Shown here: in pieces, positions 7,863 through 16,726 of the stretch
Layout: every line of letters starts with the position of its first letter
Numbering within the stretch: the stretch's first letter is position 1
Assembly: GCF_963677305.1 (NCBI RefSeq)
Contig: NZ_OY781925.1
Coordinates: 1,079,001-1,143,000, forward strand
Length of the DNA stretch: 64,000 nt
Source of the DNA: an uncultured Holophaga sp.
Lineage (GTDB): Bacteria; Acidobacteriota; Holophagae; Holophagales; Holophagaceae
Direction: 5' to 3'
Translations under genes and position numbers: made by a program
The notes under the pieces: generated by a model
Database searches by the model: none
Told to the model about the DNA's origin: nothing
The model's input: only the letters and a program-made list of their open reading frames with translations

Positions 7863-8751
7863 GGAGCCGCAGGTCGATCTGACGGGCGATGAAGTTCTCG
7901 AGCTCGTCCTGCCCGATGATGCCCCGCTTCTGGAAGAGCTGGATCAGGCCCAGCACCAGGGCCCGGGTGCCGTAGCTGCTCAGGGGTCTGGCCACACGCC
8001 GCTCGGACTCCCTGGAGGGGATCACGGCCAGTTCGCCCGGTGAAGTCGGGGGGTCGAAGAGGGGGGGGGCTTCCACGGGCTCGCTGTCGAAGACGGCGAA
8101 GGGCGGAGGCAGGGGCATCTCCCGGCTGTCCGAGAAGAAGGGATCCGCCGGGTAGTCGTGCCCCCGAGCCGGAGCCAGAGAGATGGGGCTGGCGGGCAAC
8201 CGTCCGTCCAGGGGCTTGGGTGCGAAGTCCAGGGGGACGGGCAGCCCCTCGTCGTGCAGACCAATCGGGTGGATGCCGACGGGGATCTCCTGGGGCTGGG
8301 CCTGCCGGTTCTCGAGCTTCCGGTACTGCTCGGCGATGGCGGTCTTCAGAGTGCTGTGGGAGGCCACCATGGGTTCGATGGAAAGGCCCGAGGCGAAACG
8401 GGCGCTGTCGATGGCGTTCAGGTCCGAGGGGTCGGCCATGGCGAGGACCAGGGATTTGGGTTCCTTGAAGGTGACGGGCAGCAGGACCATCTGCTCGGCA
8501 AGCCGCTTGGGGATGCGCTCCAGGACCGAGGGGGAGACATCCAGGGCACGCAGCTCCACCCTGGGGAAGCCCGTCTTCTGGGCGAGGAAGTCCATGAGGA
8601 CATCCTCACTGATGAGGCCAAGGCTCACCAGATTGCTGCCCATCCGACCACCTACGAAGCGCTGGTGGCGCAGAGCCTCTTGAAGCTGGGTCGGTGTGAT
8701 GAGCCCGGCTTCCACCAGCATCTCTCCGAGCTTCTTGGTCTCTTGACGCAT
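7837..8751 (-). CDS. MshEN (GspE N-terminal) domain protein without ATPase
   Basis: A 304-residue protein starting at the ATG at 8751, chosen over a GTG three codons upstream because an AGAGG box is better placed. The N-terminal 140 residues match the MshEN/T2SSE-N domain, with two tandem Leu/Gly motifs (KLGEMLVEAGLITPTQLQEA and GRMGSNLVSLGLISEDVL), then the DPSDLNAIDSARFASGL and HSTLKTAIAEQYRK segments. Such motifs bind cyclic di-GMP in MshE. The middle (about 150-250) is Pro-rich and disordered, followed by a short helical end (about 255-304). No Walker A motif is present, so this is not a secretion ATPase. A c-di-GMP receptor or adaptor for pili or secretion is inferred. Confidence 0.75.
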   Translation of the reverse strand: MRQETKKLGEMLVEAGLITPTQLQEALRHQRFVGGRMGSNLVSLGLISEDVLMDFLAQKTGFPRVELRALDVSPSVLERIPKRLAEQMVLLPVTFKEPKSLVLAMADPSDLNAIDSARFASGLSIEPMVASHSTLKTAIAEQYRKLENRQAQPQEIPVGIHPIGLHDEGLPVPLDFAPKPLDGRLPASPISLAPARGHDYPADPFFSDSREMPLPPPFAVFDSEPVEAPPLFDPPTSPGELAVIPSRESERRVARPLSSYGTRALVLGLIQLFQKRGIIGQDELENFIARQIDLRLLKDDDANR

Positions 8752-8831
8752 GGGGGCCACCTCTCTGCCGGGATATGATTTTTACCAGTCTAATCCATTC
8801 GGAGCGGACAACCAGTTTCGGGGGGAGGGTT

Positions 8832-9677
8832 TTGGACGAGGCGCTGGGTCGACTCAAGACTCATTATGATACGACAGCCGCCCTGGAGATGGATCCGCTG
8901 CTGATCCCCAGGGGCTATACGGACATATGGGACCGCGAAGTGGCTGGGTTTGTGGCAGCCCATCTCGCCTATGGCCGGGTGGCTCCCATGCTCCGGGCGA
9001 TCCGGGGAGCCCTGGCTCCCCTGGGAGCCCAGCCTGCGGCCTTCCTCCGGGGCGGAGCTGAATCGGAGCTGGCGGAGGTCCTCGGGGTGGCTCTCCGGGA
9101 CTGGAAATGGCGCTTCCAGGTGCCCGGGGATCTGGTGGCCTGGCTGCTGGCATGGAAGCGGCTGGATCTGGAGAGCGGGTTCCTGGGGCTGGAGGCCCAT
9201 CTGCTGCCCCGGCCCGGGGAGGATGCCGACCATGCCCTCTCCCGTCTGGTGCAGCGGCTTCGCGTGGAGCTGCCCGGGACCCACGGGCTTCGCTTCTGCC
9301 TGCCTGACCCCCTGGAAGGGGCCGCCTGCAAGCGCTGGCGCCTCTTTCTCCGCTGGATGGTGCGGCCGGGCTGGCCGGACCTGGGGCAATGGGCGGCCTA
9401 CCCCCCCTCGGAGCTGGTGATCCCCCTGGATACCCATGTGGCCAGGATCGGGAGGCTCCTGGGGCTGACCCGGCGCACGGCCACGGACGGGCGCACCGCC
9501 CGGGAGATCACCGAGGCCCTCAGACGTCTCGATCCGGAGGACCCCCTGGCCTACGACTTCGCGCTCAGTCACCTGGGGATCCTAGGGGACTGTCCGGTCC
9601 GGAGAGCGGGACGGAACTGCGGGGAATGTCCCCTCGGGTCAGTATGTTTACGAGACTTAGGGGGTGGATCGCGGTAG
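8832..9677 (+). CDS. TIGR02757 family protein (DUF2400)
   Basis: A 281-residue member of an uncharacterised conserved family related to helix-hairpin-helix DNA glycosylases. Seen: the N-terminal MDPLLIPRGY segment, the REVAGFVAAHLAYGRV helix, the PLDTHVARIGRLLGL hairpin, and a C-terminal Cys cluster (CPVRRAGRNCGECPLGSVC) that could hold an iron-sulfur cluster, as in EndoIII-type enzymes. The TTG at 8832 is proposed because the residues before the DP-IP motif then match the family's usual N-terminus, and because it leaves room for promoters facing the divergent MshEN gene. An ATG at 8775 in the same frame would add 19 residues but has no ribosome site and leaves only 23 bases between divergent starts. 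ackA follows 26 bases downstream. Confidence 0.85.
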   Translation: MDEALGRLKTHYDTTAALEMDPLLIPRGYTDIWDREVAGFVAAHLAYGRVAPMLRAIRGALAPLGAQPAAFLRGGAESELAEVLGVALRDWKWRFQVPGDLVAWLLAWKRLDLESGFLGLEAHLLPRPGEDADHALSRLVQRLRVELPGTHGLRFCLPDPLEGAACKRWRLFLRWMVRPGWPDLGQWAAYPPSELVIPLDTHVARIGRLLGLTRRTATDGRTAREITEALRRLDPEDPLAYDFALSHLGILGDCPVRRAGRNCGECPLGSVCLRDLGGGSR

Positions 9678-9703
9678 CATAAGGGGTTTTTGGAGGCCTG
9701 GAT

Positions 9704-10885
9704 ATGATCATCCTCACCCTTAATGCGGGTTCGAGTTCCCTCAAGTTCACCGTCATCAACATGGCGACCGAGGAGTCCCTGGCGGACGGCGTAGCCGAAC
9801 GCATCGGCATGCGTGAGGGCTTCATCCGCTGGACCATCAACGGCGAGAAAGGCCGTCTGGAAAGCGACATGAAGGACCACCGTCAGGCCCTGAACCACAT
9901 CATGGACAAGCTCCATGAGACGGTGCTCAAGGACCAGAAGGTGGCCGGTGTAGGCCACCGCGTCACCCACGGCGGTCCCAACTTCAGTGATCCCGAGGTG
10001 ATCACCCCCGCCATCCTGGACGAGATCAAGGAGCTGGCCTTCTACGCCCCCCTCCACAATCCCGCCAATGCCATGGGCATCGAGACCGCCATGGAGATCT
10101 TCCCCGACGTGCCCCATGTCGCGGTCTTCGACACCGCTTTCCACCACGGCATGCCCGACTACGCCTACACCTACGGTCTGCCCCACGACCTCTGCAAGAA
10201 GCTGGGCCTGCGTCGTTACGGCTTCCACGGCACCAGCCACCGCTACGTGGCCGAGACCACCGCCAAGCTCCTGGGTCGTCCCATCGAGCAGCTCAAGATC
10301 ATCACCTGCCATCTGGGCAACGGCAGCTCCGTGACCGCCGTCAAGGGCGGCAAGAGCATCGACACCTCCATGGGCCTGACCCCCCTGGAAGGTGTGCTGA
10401 TGGGCACCCGCTGCGGCAGCGTCGACCCCGGCGCCATCCTGACCGTGATGGAGAAGGAGAGTCTCGACGTCAAGGGTATGAACAACCTGATCAACAAGCA
10501 CTCCGGTCTTCTTGGTGTCTCCGGCATCTCCTCGGACTGCCGCGAGGTGGGTGATCAGTGGGACACCAATGAGCAGGCCCGCCTGGCCATGGAGATGCTG
10601 GGCTACAGCGTGGTCAAGCTCATCGGCTCCTACGCCGCCGCCATGGACGGGGTGGACGCCATCGTCTTCACCGCCGGCATCGGCGAGAACGATGCCCGTA
10701 CCCGCCAGTGGGTCATCAGCCGGGTCGCCGGTCTCTTCGGCATCCAGTTCGATGCCGAGGCCAACAAGGTCCGCAGCGGCGAGCCCCGTTACATCTGCAA
10801 GCCCGAGAGCCGCGTGAAGGTCGCCGTGGTCCCCACCAACGAAGAGCTGGCCATGGCCCGCTACACTGCCAAGTTCGTCCGCTAG
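9704..10885 (+). CDS. ackA: Acetate kinase
   Basis: Cytosolic enzyme interconverting acetyl phosphate + ADP and acetate + ATP; 393 residues, standard length. Family signatures are the N-terminal LNAGSSSLKF (6-15), the GHRVTHGG segment with the catalytic Arg (about 85-92), the DTAFHHGMP loop, the RYGFHGTSHRYV motif, the nucleotide loop CHLGNGSSVTAVKGGKS and TAGIGENDA near the C-terminus. GGAGG lies 7 bases before the ATG. No phosphotransacetylase gene is adjacent in this window. Its presence points to substrate-level phosphorylation with acetate as an end product, which fits a fermentative or acetogenic lifestyle. A very long hairpin follows the stop. Confidence 0.97.
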   Translation: MIILTLNAGSSSLKFTVINMATEESLADGVAERIGMREGFIRWTINGEKGRLESDMKDHRQALNHIMDKLHETVLKDQKVAGVGHRVTHGGPNFSDPEVITPAILDEIKELAFYAPLHNPANAMGIETAMEIFPDVPHVAVFDTAFHHGMPDYAYTYGLPHDLCKKLGLRRYGFHGTSHRYVAETTAKLLGRPIEQLKIITCHLGNGSSVTAVKGGKSIDTSMGLTPLEGVLMGTRCGSVDPGAILTVMEKESLDVKGMNNLINKHSGLLGVSGISSDCREVGDQWDTNEQARLAMEMLGYSVVKLIGSYAAAMDGVDAIVFTAGIGENDARTRQWVISRVAGLFGIQFDAEANKVRSGEPRYICKPESRVKVAVVPTNEELAMARYTAKFVR

Positions 10886-10893
10886 GGCGATCC

Positions 10894-10947
10894 CTGACAG
10901 AGGAAGGCGCGGAGGGGTTCCTGCCCCTCCGCGCCTTCCTCCGTCAG
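10894..10947 (+). terminator. Long hairpin after ackA
   Basis: Perfect 17-bp pairing of AGGAAGGCGCGGAGGGG (10901-10917) with CCCCTCCGCGCCTTCCT (10924-10940), extended outward by CTGAC/GTCAG (10894-10898 and 10943-10947). Loop of six bases. It sits between ackA and the Nudix gene on the same strand, 17 bases before the latter's start, so it probably separates or attenuates the two. No T-run follows. Confidence 0.65.
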
Positions 10948-10964
10948 GCATTCCAGGAGGGTCC

Positions 10965-11408
10965 ATGAGCTGGGATCTGACCGTGGCCGCAATCGTGGAG
11001 CGCGAGGGGCGCTTCCTGGTCGTGGAGGAGACCGACAAGTCAAGTCCCCGCCGGGTCTTCAACCAGCCCGCCGGGCATGTGGAGCCCGGGGAAGGGCTGC
11101 TGGCTGCGGTCATCCGCGAAACCTGGGAGGAGACCGGGCTGGACTTCACTCCCGAAGCCTTCCTGGGGATCTACCAACTCCAGGCCCGCAATGGGAAGGA
11201 CTACGCCCGGGCCTGCTTCATCGGCTCTGTGCCCGAGGGGGTGGAGCCCGTGCCCCAGGACTCGGACATCCTGGCCTGTCACTGGCTTACGCCGGGGCAG
11301 ATCGCGGAGCGGCCGCGCTCCGGCTTTGTCCTCCAGTGCCTGGAGGATTACCGTAAGGGCCTGCGCCTCCCCTTGGAGGCCGTGGACCATCTCTATCGGG
11401 AGAGGTGA
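10965..11408 (+). CDS. Nudix hydrolase (NudJ-like)
   Basis: A 147-residue Nudix enzyme. The Nudix box GX5EX7REUXEEXGU is intact: it opens GHVEPGEGLLAAVI (about 37-50) and continues RETWEETGL. The FNQPAGHVEPGE context and the following FLGIYQLQ strand resemble NudJ-type phosphatases that act on nucleoside di- and triphosphates or thiamine pyrophosphate precursors, but the exact substrate is not readable. AGGAGG lies just before the ATG. Its 3' end overlaps the convergent gph-like gene by 16 bases. The strong hairpin after ackA lies only 17 bases upstream, so expression may depend on readthrough or on a promoter within that short gap. Confidence 0.88.
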   Translation: MSWDLTVAAIVEREGRFLVVEETDKSSPRRVFNQPAGHVEPGEGLLAAVIRETWEETGLDFTPEAFLGIYQLQARNGKDYARACFIGSVPEGVEPVPQDSDILACHWLTPGQIAERPRSGFVLQCLEDYRKGLRLPLEAVDHLYRER

Positions 11409-12058
11409 TCCAGTAGGGCGGGCATATTTCCCAGGAGCCCATCGGAGTCCAGGGACTCCAGGTCGGTGCCATAGCCGTGGGTCAGGAGCAGCACGGGGAT
11501 ACCGGCCCGCCTCGCCGCCAGGGCGTCGTTGGGGCTGTCTCCGACCATGAGGGCGCGCTTGGGGGGGATGCCCAACTGCCGGCAGGCGTGGAGCAGGGGC
11601 TCGGGTTCCGGCTTGCGCTGGGGCAGGGTGTCGCCGCCGACGATGCTGCCGAAGCACCCCGTGAGGCCCAGGCGATCCGTGGCCGGGGTGATGAAGGCCT
11701 CGGATTTGTTGGTCACGCAGCCCAGGCGGTAGCCGCGCTTCAGCAAGATCTGCAGGGTTTCGGTGACCCCGGGGAAGGGCCGGGTGGCCAGGCCGTTGAC
11801 TTCTGCATAGTGGCGGAGGAAGGCCTGGTAGCCGCTTTCATGGAGCCCGGCGTCTGTCGGGCGGCCCTCGAAGAGGGTCCGCTGCACCAGGGCCCGGATG
11901 CCATCTCCCACGAAGGAGGTGATCTCCTCCAGGCTGCGCTCCGGCTGCCGGAGCTCATGGAGCATGCGGTTGGCGGCCTCTGCCAGGTCCGGAATGGTGT
12001 CCAGGAGCGTACCGTCGAGATCGAAGAGGATCCCGTCGACATCAAAGCATTGCGTCAT
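11393..12058 (-). CDS. gph: Phosphoglycolate phosphatase-like HAD hydrolase
   Basis: HAD-IA hydrolase, 221 residues from the ATG at 12058. Motif I is LFDLDGTLLDT (11-21), motif II VTNKS (about 112), motif III KPEPEPLLHAC and motif IV MVGDSPNDALAARRAG. The helical cap segment SFVGDGIRALVQRTL is typical of Gph, which removes 2-phosphoglycolate formed during DNA 3'-end repair or oxygenase side reactions. A TTG 30 bases further upstream could extend it, but no ribosome site supports either start clearly. It lies downstream of ahcY on the same strand, separated by an inverted-repeat element (12079-12162). Confidence 0.85.
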   Translation of the reverse strand: MTQCFDVDGILFDLDGTLLDTIPDLAEAANRMLHELRQPERSLEEITSFVGDGIRALVQRTLFEGRPTDAGLHESGYQAFLRHYAEVNGLATRPFPGVTETLQILLKRGYRLGCVTNKSEAFITPATDRLGLTGCFGSIVGGDTLPQRKPEPEPLLHACRQLGIPPKRALMVGDSPNDALAARRAGIPVLLLTHGYGTDLESLDSDGLLGNMPALLDHLSR

Positions 12059-12078
12059 ATCAAACCAAAAGAAGAGTG

Positions 12079-12162
12079 CCACCACCAAGGCCCCAAGACC
12101 TGAAGGCCGCAGGAAGAAGATCCTTCTTCCTTGAGCCTTGCTTGGTGTCTTGGCGGTGGAAG
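12079..12162. repeat. Imperfect inverted-repeat element (CCAAGAC repeat family)
   Basis: The arms are about 19 bases long: CCACCACCAAGGCCCCAAG on the left and the complement of CCACCGCCAAGACACCAAG on the right (about 16 of 19 match). They enclose a perfect 9-bp hairpin AGGAAGAAG-ATC-CTTCTTCCT (12111-12131). The reverse complement of the right half closely resembles a single copy between polA and recO at 53974-54020. It lies between ahcY and gph and may act as a terminator. Confidence 0.6.
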
Positions 12163-12165
12163 TTA

Positions 12166-13575
<1,410 letters not shown>

Positions 13576-13642
13576 GGGTTCTCCCGCGATATGCCGGAAA
13601 GCATAGGCCAGCTCACCTGAAATCAAACCGGCAGGTTTGTCC

Positions 13643-13708
13643 GGTGAGCGCCGTTGGACTGAGGCCCACCCGAGCCTGGGACGGAGTCTCGCAGCGCTCC
13701 TCGGGCGG
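13643..13708 (-). ncRNA. S-adenosylhomocysteine (SAH) riboswitch in the ahcY leader
   Basis: Read on the minus strand, the leader contains CCCGAGGAGCGCTGC and, further on, CCAGGCTCGGG and CAACGGCGCTCACC, the conserved cores of the SAH riboswitch (Rfam RF01057 class). The stem CCCGAG/CTCGGG pairs 13700-13705 with 13669-13674. The pseudoknot GAGCGC/GCGCTC pairs 13694-13699 with 13646-13651. Both are perfect. It ends about 68 bases before the ahcY start, where a small AAACC/GGTTT hairpin (13625-13638) could be the expression platform. Known members switch on ahcY when SAH accumulates. A secondary-structure covariance search would confirm it. Confidence 0.9.
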
Positions 13709-13735
13709 TATCTCCATGATATACGCGATCAGGGC

Positions 13736-13763
13736 TTCAAAAGTCACCTTCTCCCGCTAGACT
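13736..13763 (+). promoter_or_regulatory. Candidate sigma-70-type promoter of the PseG-like gene
   Basis: TTCAAA at 13736-13741, a 16-base spacer and TAGACT at 13758-13763, about 28 bases before the ATG at 13792. The layout closely matches the candidate polA promoter (TTCAAA-N16-TACACT). Confidence 0.45.
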
Positions 13764-13791
13764 CTTCTCCAAATTCCAGCGAACAGAGACC

Positions 13792-14892
13792 ATGCAGCCC
13801 CATCTGATCCTCCGAATCCACACCGATCTGAGACTTGGCCTGGGGCATGTCGCCCGGGCCCTCATCCTCGAAGAACGCTGGCGGGCCCTGGGGGGGCTCG
13901 CCACCCTCGCAGTGTCCGGCGACGAGCGGGCCCGACGCCTTGCCCAGGGGGTCCACCCCTTCAGGGGAGGCGTCCTGGGCTGTCCCGTGGTGGATCTGGG
14001 AGAGGATCTGCATGCGGCTCTCCCTGAGGAGCTCAAAGCGGCGGCCCATCTGGTGCTGGTGGACTTATGGGACACTTCACCCGCCCAGTTGGAGGCGCTC
14101 CGTCCCCTCCGGGTGGCGGTGCTGGAGGATGACTCGGACGCCCACGAGACGGCGGACCTGCTCTTCCAGCCCTTCCTGGAAGGTGCGGTGTGGCCCGCGG
14201 CCCCTCTCCGCGCCGTCGGAGGCCGCAGGCTGCGTCCCTGTGAGACCAGCCATGGGGCCTGCAGGGTCCTCCGGGGGACCGAGTATGTGGTCATCAGTGC
14301 CGAGGCCCTGCGGCGGAGGCCCCGGCGGGAGCCGGCCCAGCCCCTCTCTGTGCGACGGCTGCTGGTCACTTTCGGAGGGAGCGACGGTGCCGACCTGGCG
14401 GGCCGGGCCTTTGAAGTGGTCCGCAGGCTCAAGGAGGAGGGCCTCTGGAACGGCACCTGCACCCTTCTGGCTCCTCGGGGAGTGCCAGGGGCTCCGGTAG
14501 CGGGCTGCACCGTCCTGGGGTCCATCCCTGGGCTGAGTGATCGTCTCCCGGACTTCGACGCCATCTGGTGCGCCGCGGGGGTGATCCTCTGTGAGTCCAT
14601 GTGTCTAGGGCTTCCGGTCGCAGCCTGGGCCCAGAACGACCGGCAGCACGAGATTCTGGGAGAACTGGCCCGGCACAATGGTTGCCTGGATCTGGGCGTC
14701 GGCCCTCAGGCCGGAGTGGAGGCCACCCTCCGTGCCCTGGCCCAGTGGCTGGGCCCCGAAGGACAGGACAGCCGCCAGGAGCAGAGCCTGGACGGCATGG
14801 CCCTGGTGGACGGCCTGGGCGCGGAGCGGGTCACCCGGGAACTCTGGAATCTGGCGAAAGCAACCCTTGACGGAGGGGTTTATCCGGGATAA
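13792..14892 (+). CDS. PseG/SpsG-like nucleotide-sugar hydrolase or glycosyltransferase
   Basis: A 366-residue GT-B-fold protein. The N-terminus ILRIHTDLRLGLGHVARAL matches the PseG/SpsG opening motif (R-X-D-X3-IGTGHXXR), though the first Asp is shifted. The C-terminal half has the LLVTFGGSDGADLAGRA nucleotide loop and the CAAGVILCESMCLGLPVAAW motif followed by NDRQ, as in UDP-2,4-diacetamido-trideoxy-altrose hydrolase. PseG acts in pseudaminic acid synthesis for flagellin glycosylation, and this genome is flagellated, but no other pse genes are adjacent. A related glycosyltransferase of unknown substrate is the main alternative. It is divergent from ahcY, and the rplM promoter lies within its last codons. 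Confidence 0.65.
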   Translation: MQPHLILRIHTDLRLGLGHVARALILEERWRALGGLATLAVSGDERARRLAQGVHPFRGGVLGCPVVDLGEDLHAALPEELKAAAHLVLVDLWDTSPAQLEALRPLRVAVLEDDSDAHETADLLFQPFLEGAVWPAAPLRAVGGRRLRPCETSHGACRVLRGTEYVVISAEALRRRPRREPAQPLSVRRLLVTFGGSDGADLAGRAFEVVRRLKEEGLWNGTCTLLAPRGVPGAPVAGCTVLGSIPGLSDRLPDFDAIWCAAGVILCESMCLGLPVAAWAQNDRQHEILGELARHNGCLDLGVGPQAGVEATLRALAQWLGPEGQDSRQEQSLDGMALVDGLGAERVTRELWNLAKATLDGGVYPG

Positions 14893-14895
14893 GGT
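14867..14895 (+). promoter_or_regulatory. Candidate promoter of the rplM-rpsI operon
   Basis: TTGACG at 14867-14872, a 17-base spacer and TAAGGT at 14890-14895 overlap the end of the PseG-like gene and predict a start near 14902 and a leader of about 60 bases before rplM. Confidence 0.55.
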
Positions 14896-14963
14896 GGTCC
14901 TTCTGCCTATCCGCCATGTTGCGGAGGGTGGTTCCCGCCGACCCAAGGTTCCGGAGTTTGGTC

Positions 14964-15401
14964 ATGAGCACCTATTTCCCCAAGGCCCAAGAGCTGAATG
15001 ATCGCAAGTGGTTCGTCGTGGACGCCACTGGTGTTCCCGTCGGGCGTCTGAGCACCGTCGTGGCCGATGTGCTCGCCGGCAAGACCAAGCCCACCTGGAC
15101 CCCTTTCCTCGATACCGGTGATCACGTGGTGGTGATCAATGCCGCCAAGGCCGTTTTCACCGGCAAGAAGAACACCACCAAGATGTACCGTCGCACCACG
15201 ACTCAGCCCGGTTCCATGAAGGAAGTCCGCGCCGATGTCATGAAGGCCACCTTCCCCGCTCGCATCATTGAGAGCGCGGTGAAGGGCATGCTGCCCAAGG
15301 GCCCCCTGGGCCGGGCGATGTACCGCAAGCTGAAGGTCTACGAGGGTGCCGAGCACCAGCAGGCCGCCCAGCAGCCCCAGCCCCTGACCATCAAGCTGTA
15401 A
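14964..15401 (+). CDS. rplM: Large ribosomal subunit protein uL13
   Basis: Component of the 50S subunit, 145 residues from the ATG at 14964, which has GGAG 7 bases upstream; an in-frame upstream ATG at 14916 lacks such a site. Family features: KWFVVDATGVPVGRLSTVVA near the N-terminus, the GDHVVVINA strand, KMYRRTTTQPG and the conserved MLPKGPLGRAMYRKLKVYEG segment (about 112-131). A short Gln-rich tail (HQQAAQQPQPLT) is somewhat unusual. rpsI follows after 17 bases, the standard rplM-rpsI operon. A TTGACG/TAAGGT promoter lies upstream within the end of the previous gene. Confidence 0.97.
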   Translation: MSTYFPKAQELNDRKWFVVDATGVPVGRLSTVVADVLAGKTKPTWTPFLDTGDHVVVINAAKAVFTGKKNTTKMYRRTTTQPGSMKEVRADVMKATFPARIIESAVKGMLPKGPLGRAMYRKLKVYEGAEHQQAAQQPQPLTIKL

Positions 15402-15418
15402 TTCGATAGAGGCATCCC

Positions 15419-15811
15419 ATGGCGCTTACCCAGAACTACGGAACCGGCCGTCGCAAGACCTCCACTGCCCGCGTCTTCCTGCGCCCCGGCAGCGGCAAGG
15501 TCACCGTCAATGGTCGGACCCTGGAGAACTACTTCCCCAACGCCGTGCTCCGCATGGTGGTCCATCAGCCCCTCGTGCTGAGTGACCTGGATAACAAGTT
15601 CGACCTCTACATCACCGTGGCCGGTGGCGGTCCTGCCGGTCAGGCTTCCGCGATCCGCCTGGGCGTCTCCCGTGCCCTGCTCGGCTACAACGACCAGCTC
15701 AAGGGCGCCCTGCGCCAAGCTGGCCTGCTGACCCGCGACCCCCGTCAGGTCGAGCGTAAGAAGCCCGGTCAGAAGGGTGCCCGTCGCCGCTTCCAGTTCT
15801 CCAAGCGCTGA
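15419..15811 (+). CDS. rpsI: Small ribosomal subunit protein uS9
   Basis: Component of the 30S subunit, 130 residues, standard length. It opens with the characteristic [18 protein letters not shown] segment, contains the [20 protein letters not shown] motif (about 68-87) and ends with the basic tail [17 protein letters not shown], whose terminal Lys-Arg pair reaches the P-site tRNA in the ribosome. It is co-transcribed with rplM, 17 bases downstream. A perfect 8-bp hairpin follows the stop and probably closes the operon. Confidence 0.97.
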   Translation: MALTQNYGTGRRKTSTARVFLRPGSGKVTVNGRTLENYFPNAVLRMVVHQPLVLSDLDNKFDLYITVAGGGPAGQASAIRLGVSRALLGYNDQLKGALRQAGLLTRDPRQVERKKPGQKGARRRFQFSKR

Positions 15812-15842
15812 TACCGGACGCGAGATCACTCTGTTTTCCACT

Positions 15843-15862
15843 CGGGGAGCTGCGGCTCCCCG
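15843..15862 (+). terminator. Hairpin after rpsI
   Basis: Perfect 8-bp stem CGGGGAGC/GCTCCCCG with loop TGCG, 31 bases after the rpsI stop. No T-run follows, so it may be a terminator or the first element of the structured leader before rpsB. Confidence 0.5.
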
Positions 15863-15873
15863 AACTTACGCAG

Positions 15874-15938
15874 GGCCGAGTCTCTCGGCCGATTCGGGCG
15901 GGCAACCGCCTTTCATCCCCACAGCGGCCTGAGGGCCG
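15874..15938 (+). promoter_or_regulatory. Structured leader upstream of rpsB
   Basis: Three stem-loops stand in a row before the rpsB ribosome binding site: GGCCGA-GTCTC-TCGGCC (15874-15890), GGCGG-GCAA-CCGCC with a GNRA tetraloop (about 15897-15910) and CGGCC-TGAG-GGCCG (15925-15938). The arrangement resembles an autoregulatory r-protein leader, in which S2 would bind its own mRNA. This is inferred from structure alone. Confidence 0.4.
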
Positions 15939-15957
15939 TCATACCAGGGAGGCCATC

Positions 15958-16713
15958 ATGGCTGCCATTCAGATGAAGGAACTGCTCGAGGCAGGCGTCC
16001 ACTTCGGTCACCAGACCAAGCGCTGGAACCCCAAGATGAAGAAGTACATCTTCGGCGCCCGCAACAGCATCTACATCATCGACCTCCAGAAGACCCTCCG
16101 CCTCTGGAACCAGGCCACCACCTTCATGACCAAGGCTGCCGCCGAGGGGAAGACCTTCCTCTTCGTGGCCACCAAGCCCCAGGCCCAGGACCTGATCGCC
16201 GAGCAGGCCGCCCGCTGTGGCGCCCACTACGTGAACAACCGCTGGCTCGGCGGCATGCTCACCAACTTCACCACCATCAAGAAGTCCCTGGAGAAGCTGA
16301 AGGAGCTTGAGGCCACTCTCAACGATCCCGCCCGCACCGCCCAGCTCTCCAAGAAGGAGATCCTGGTCCTCCAGCGGCAGCACGACAAGCTCGACGCTTC
16401 CTTCCACGGCATTCGCGACATGCGCGGTCTGCCTGATGTCATCTTCGTCATCGATCCCCACCGCGAGGACATCACCATCACCGAGGCCAACAAGCTCGGC
16501 ATCAAGGTGGTCGCCCTGGTGGACACCAACTGCGATCCCGACAAGATCGACTACGTGATCCCCGCCAACGATGACGCGATCCGCTCCATCCTGCTCTTCT
16601 CCGAGCGCGTGGCCGACTCCATCCTCGAGGGCCGCCAGTCCTTCAGGGACAAGGCCGACACCGATGAGATGAAGGCCATGCTGGCCGAGAAGGCGAACGA
16701 AGGCGCTGAGTAG
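15958..16713 (+). CDS. rpsB: Small ribosomal subunit protein uS2
   Basis: Component of the 30S subunit, 251 residues, typical length. Seen: MKELLEAGVHFGHQTKRWNP near the N-terminus, the YIFGARNSIYIIDLQKT strand-helix, the NNRWLGGMLTNF motif and the LPDVIFVIDP / ALVDTNCDPDKIDYVIPAND core that forms the Rossmann-like fold. A GGGAGG box lies 6 bases before the ATG. tsf follows after an 88-base gap holding a strong hairpin, the classical rpsB-tsf order. Three stem-loops upstream may mediate autoregulation. Confidence 0.98.
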   Translation: MAAIQMKELLEAGVHFGHQTKRWNPKMKKYIFGARNSIYIIDLQKTLRLWNQATTFMTKAAAEGKTFLFVATKPQAQDLIAEQAARCGAHYVNNRWLGGMLTNFTTIKKSLEKLKELEATLNDPARTAQLSKKEILVLQRQHDKLDASFHGIRDMRGLPDVIFVIDPHREDITITEANKLGIKVVALVDTNCDPDKIDYVIPANDDAIRSILLFSERVADSILEGRQSFRDKADTDEMKAMLAEKANEGAE

Positions 16714-16726
16714 TTCTGATGATCCA

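Noticed and set aside
13576..13626. Upstream extension of ahcY
   Set aside because: It falls in the riboswitch expression platform; the ATG at 13575 has a proper ribosome site and matches the family start.
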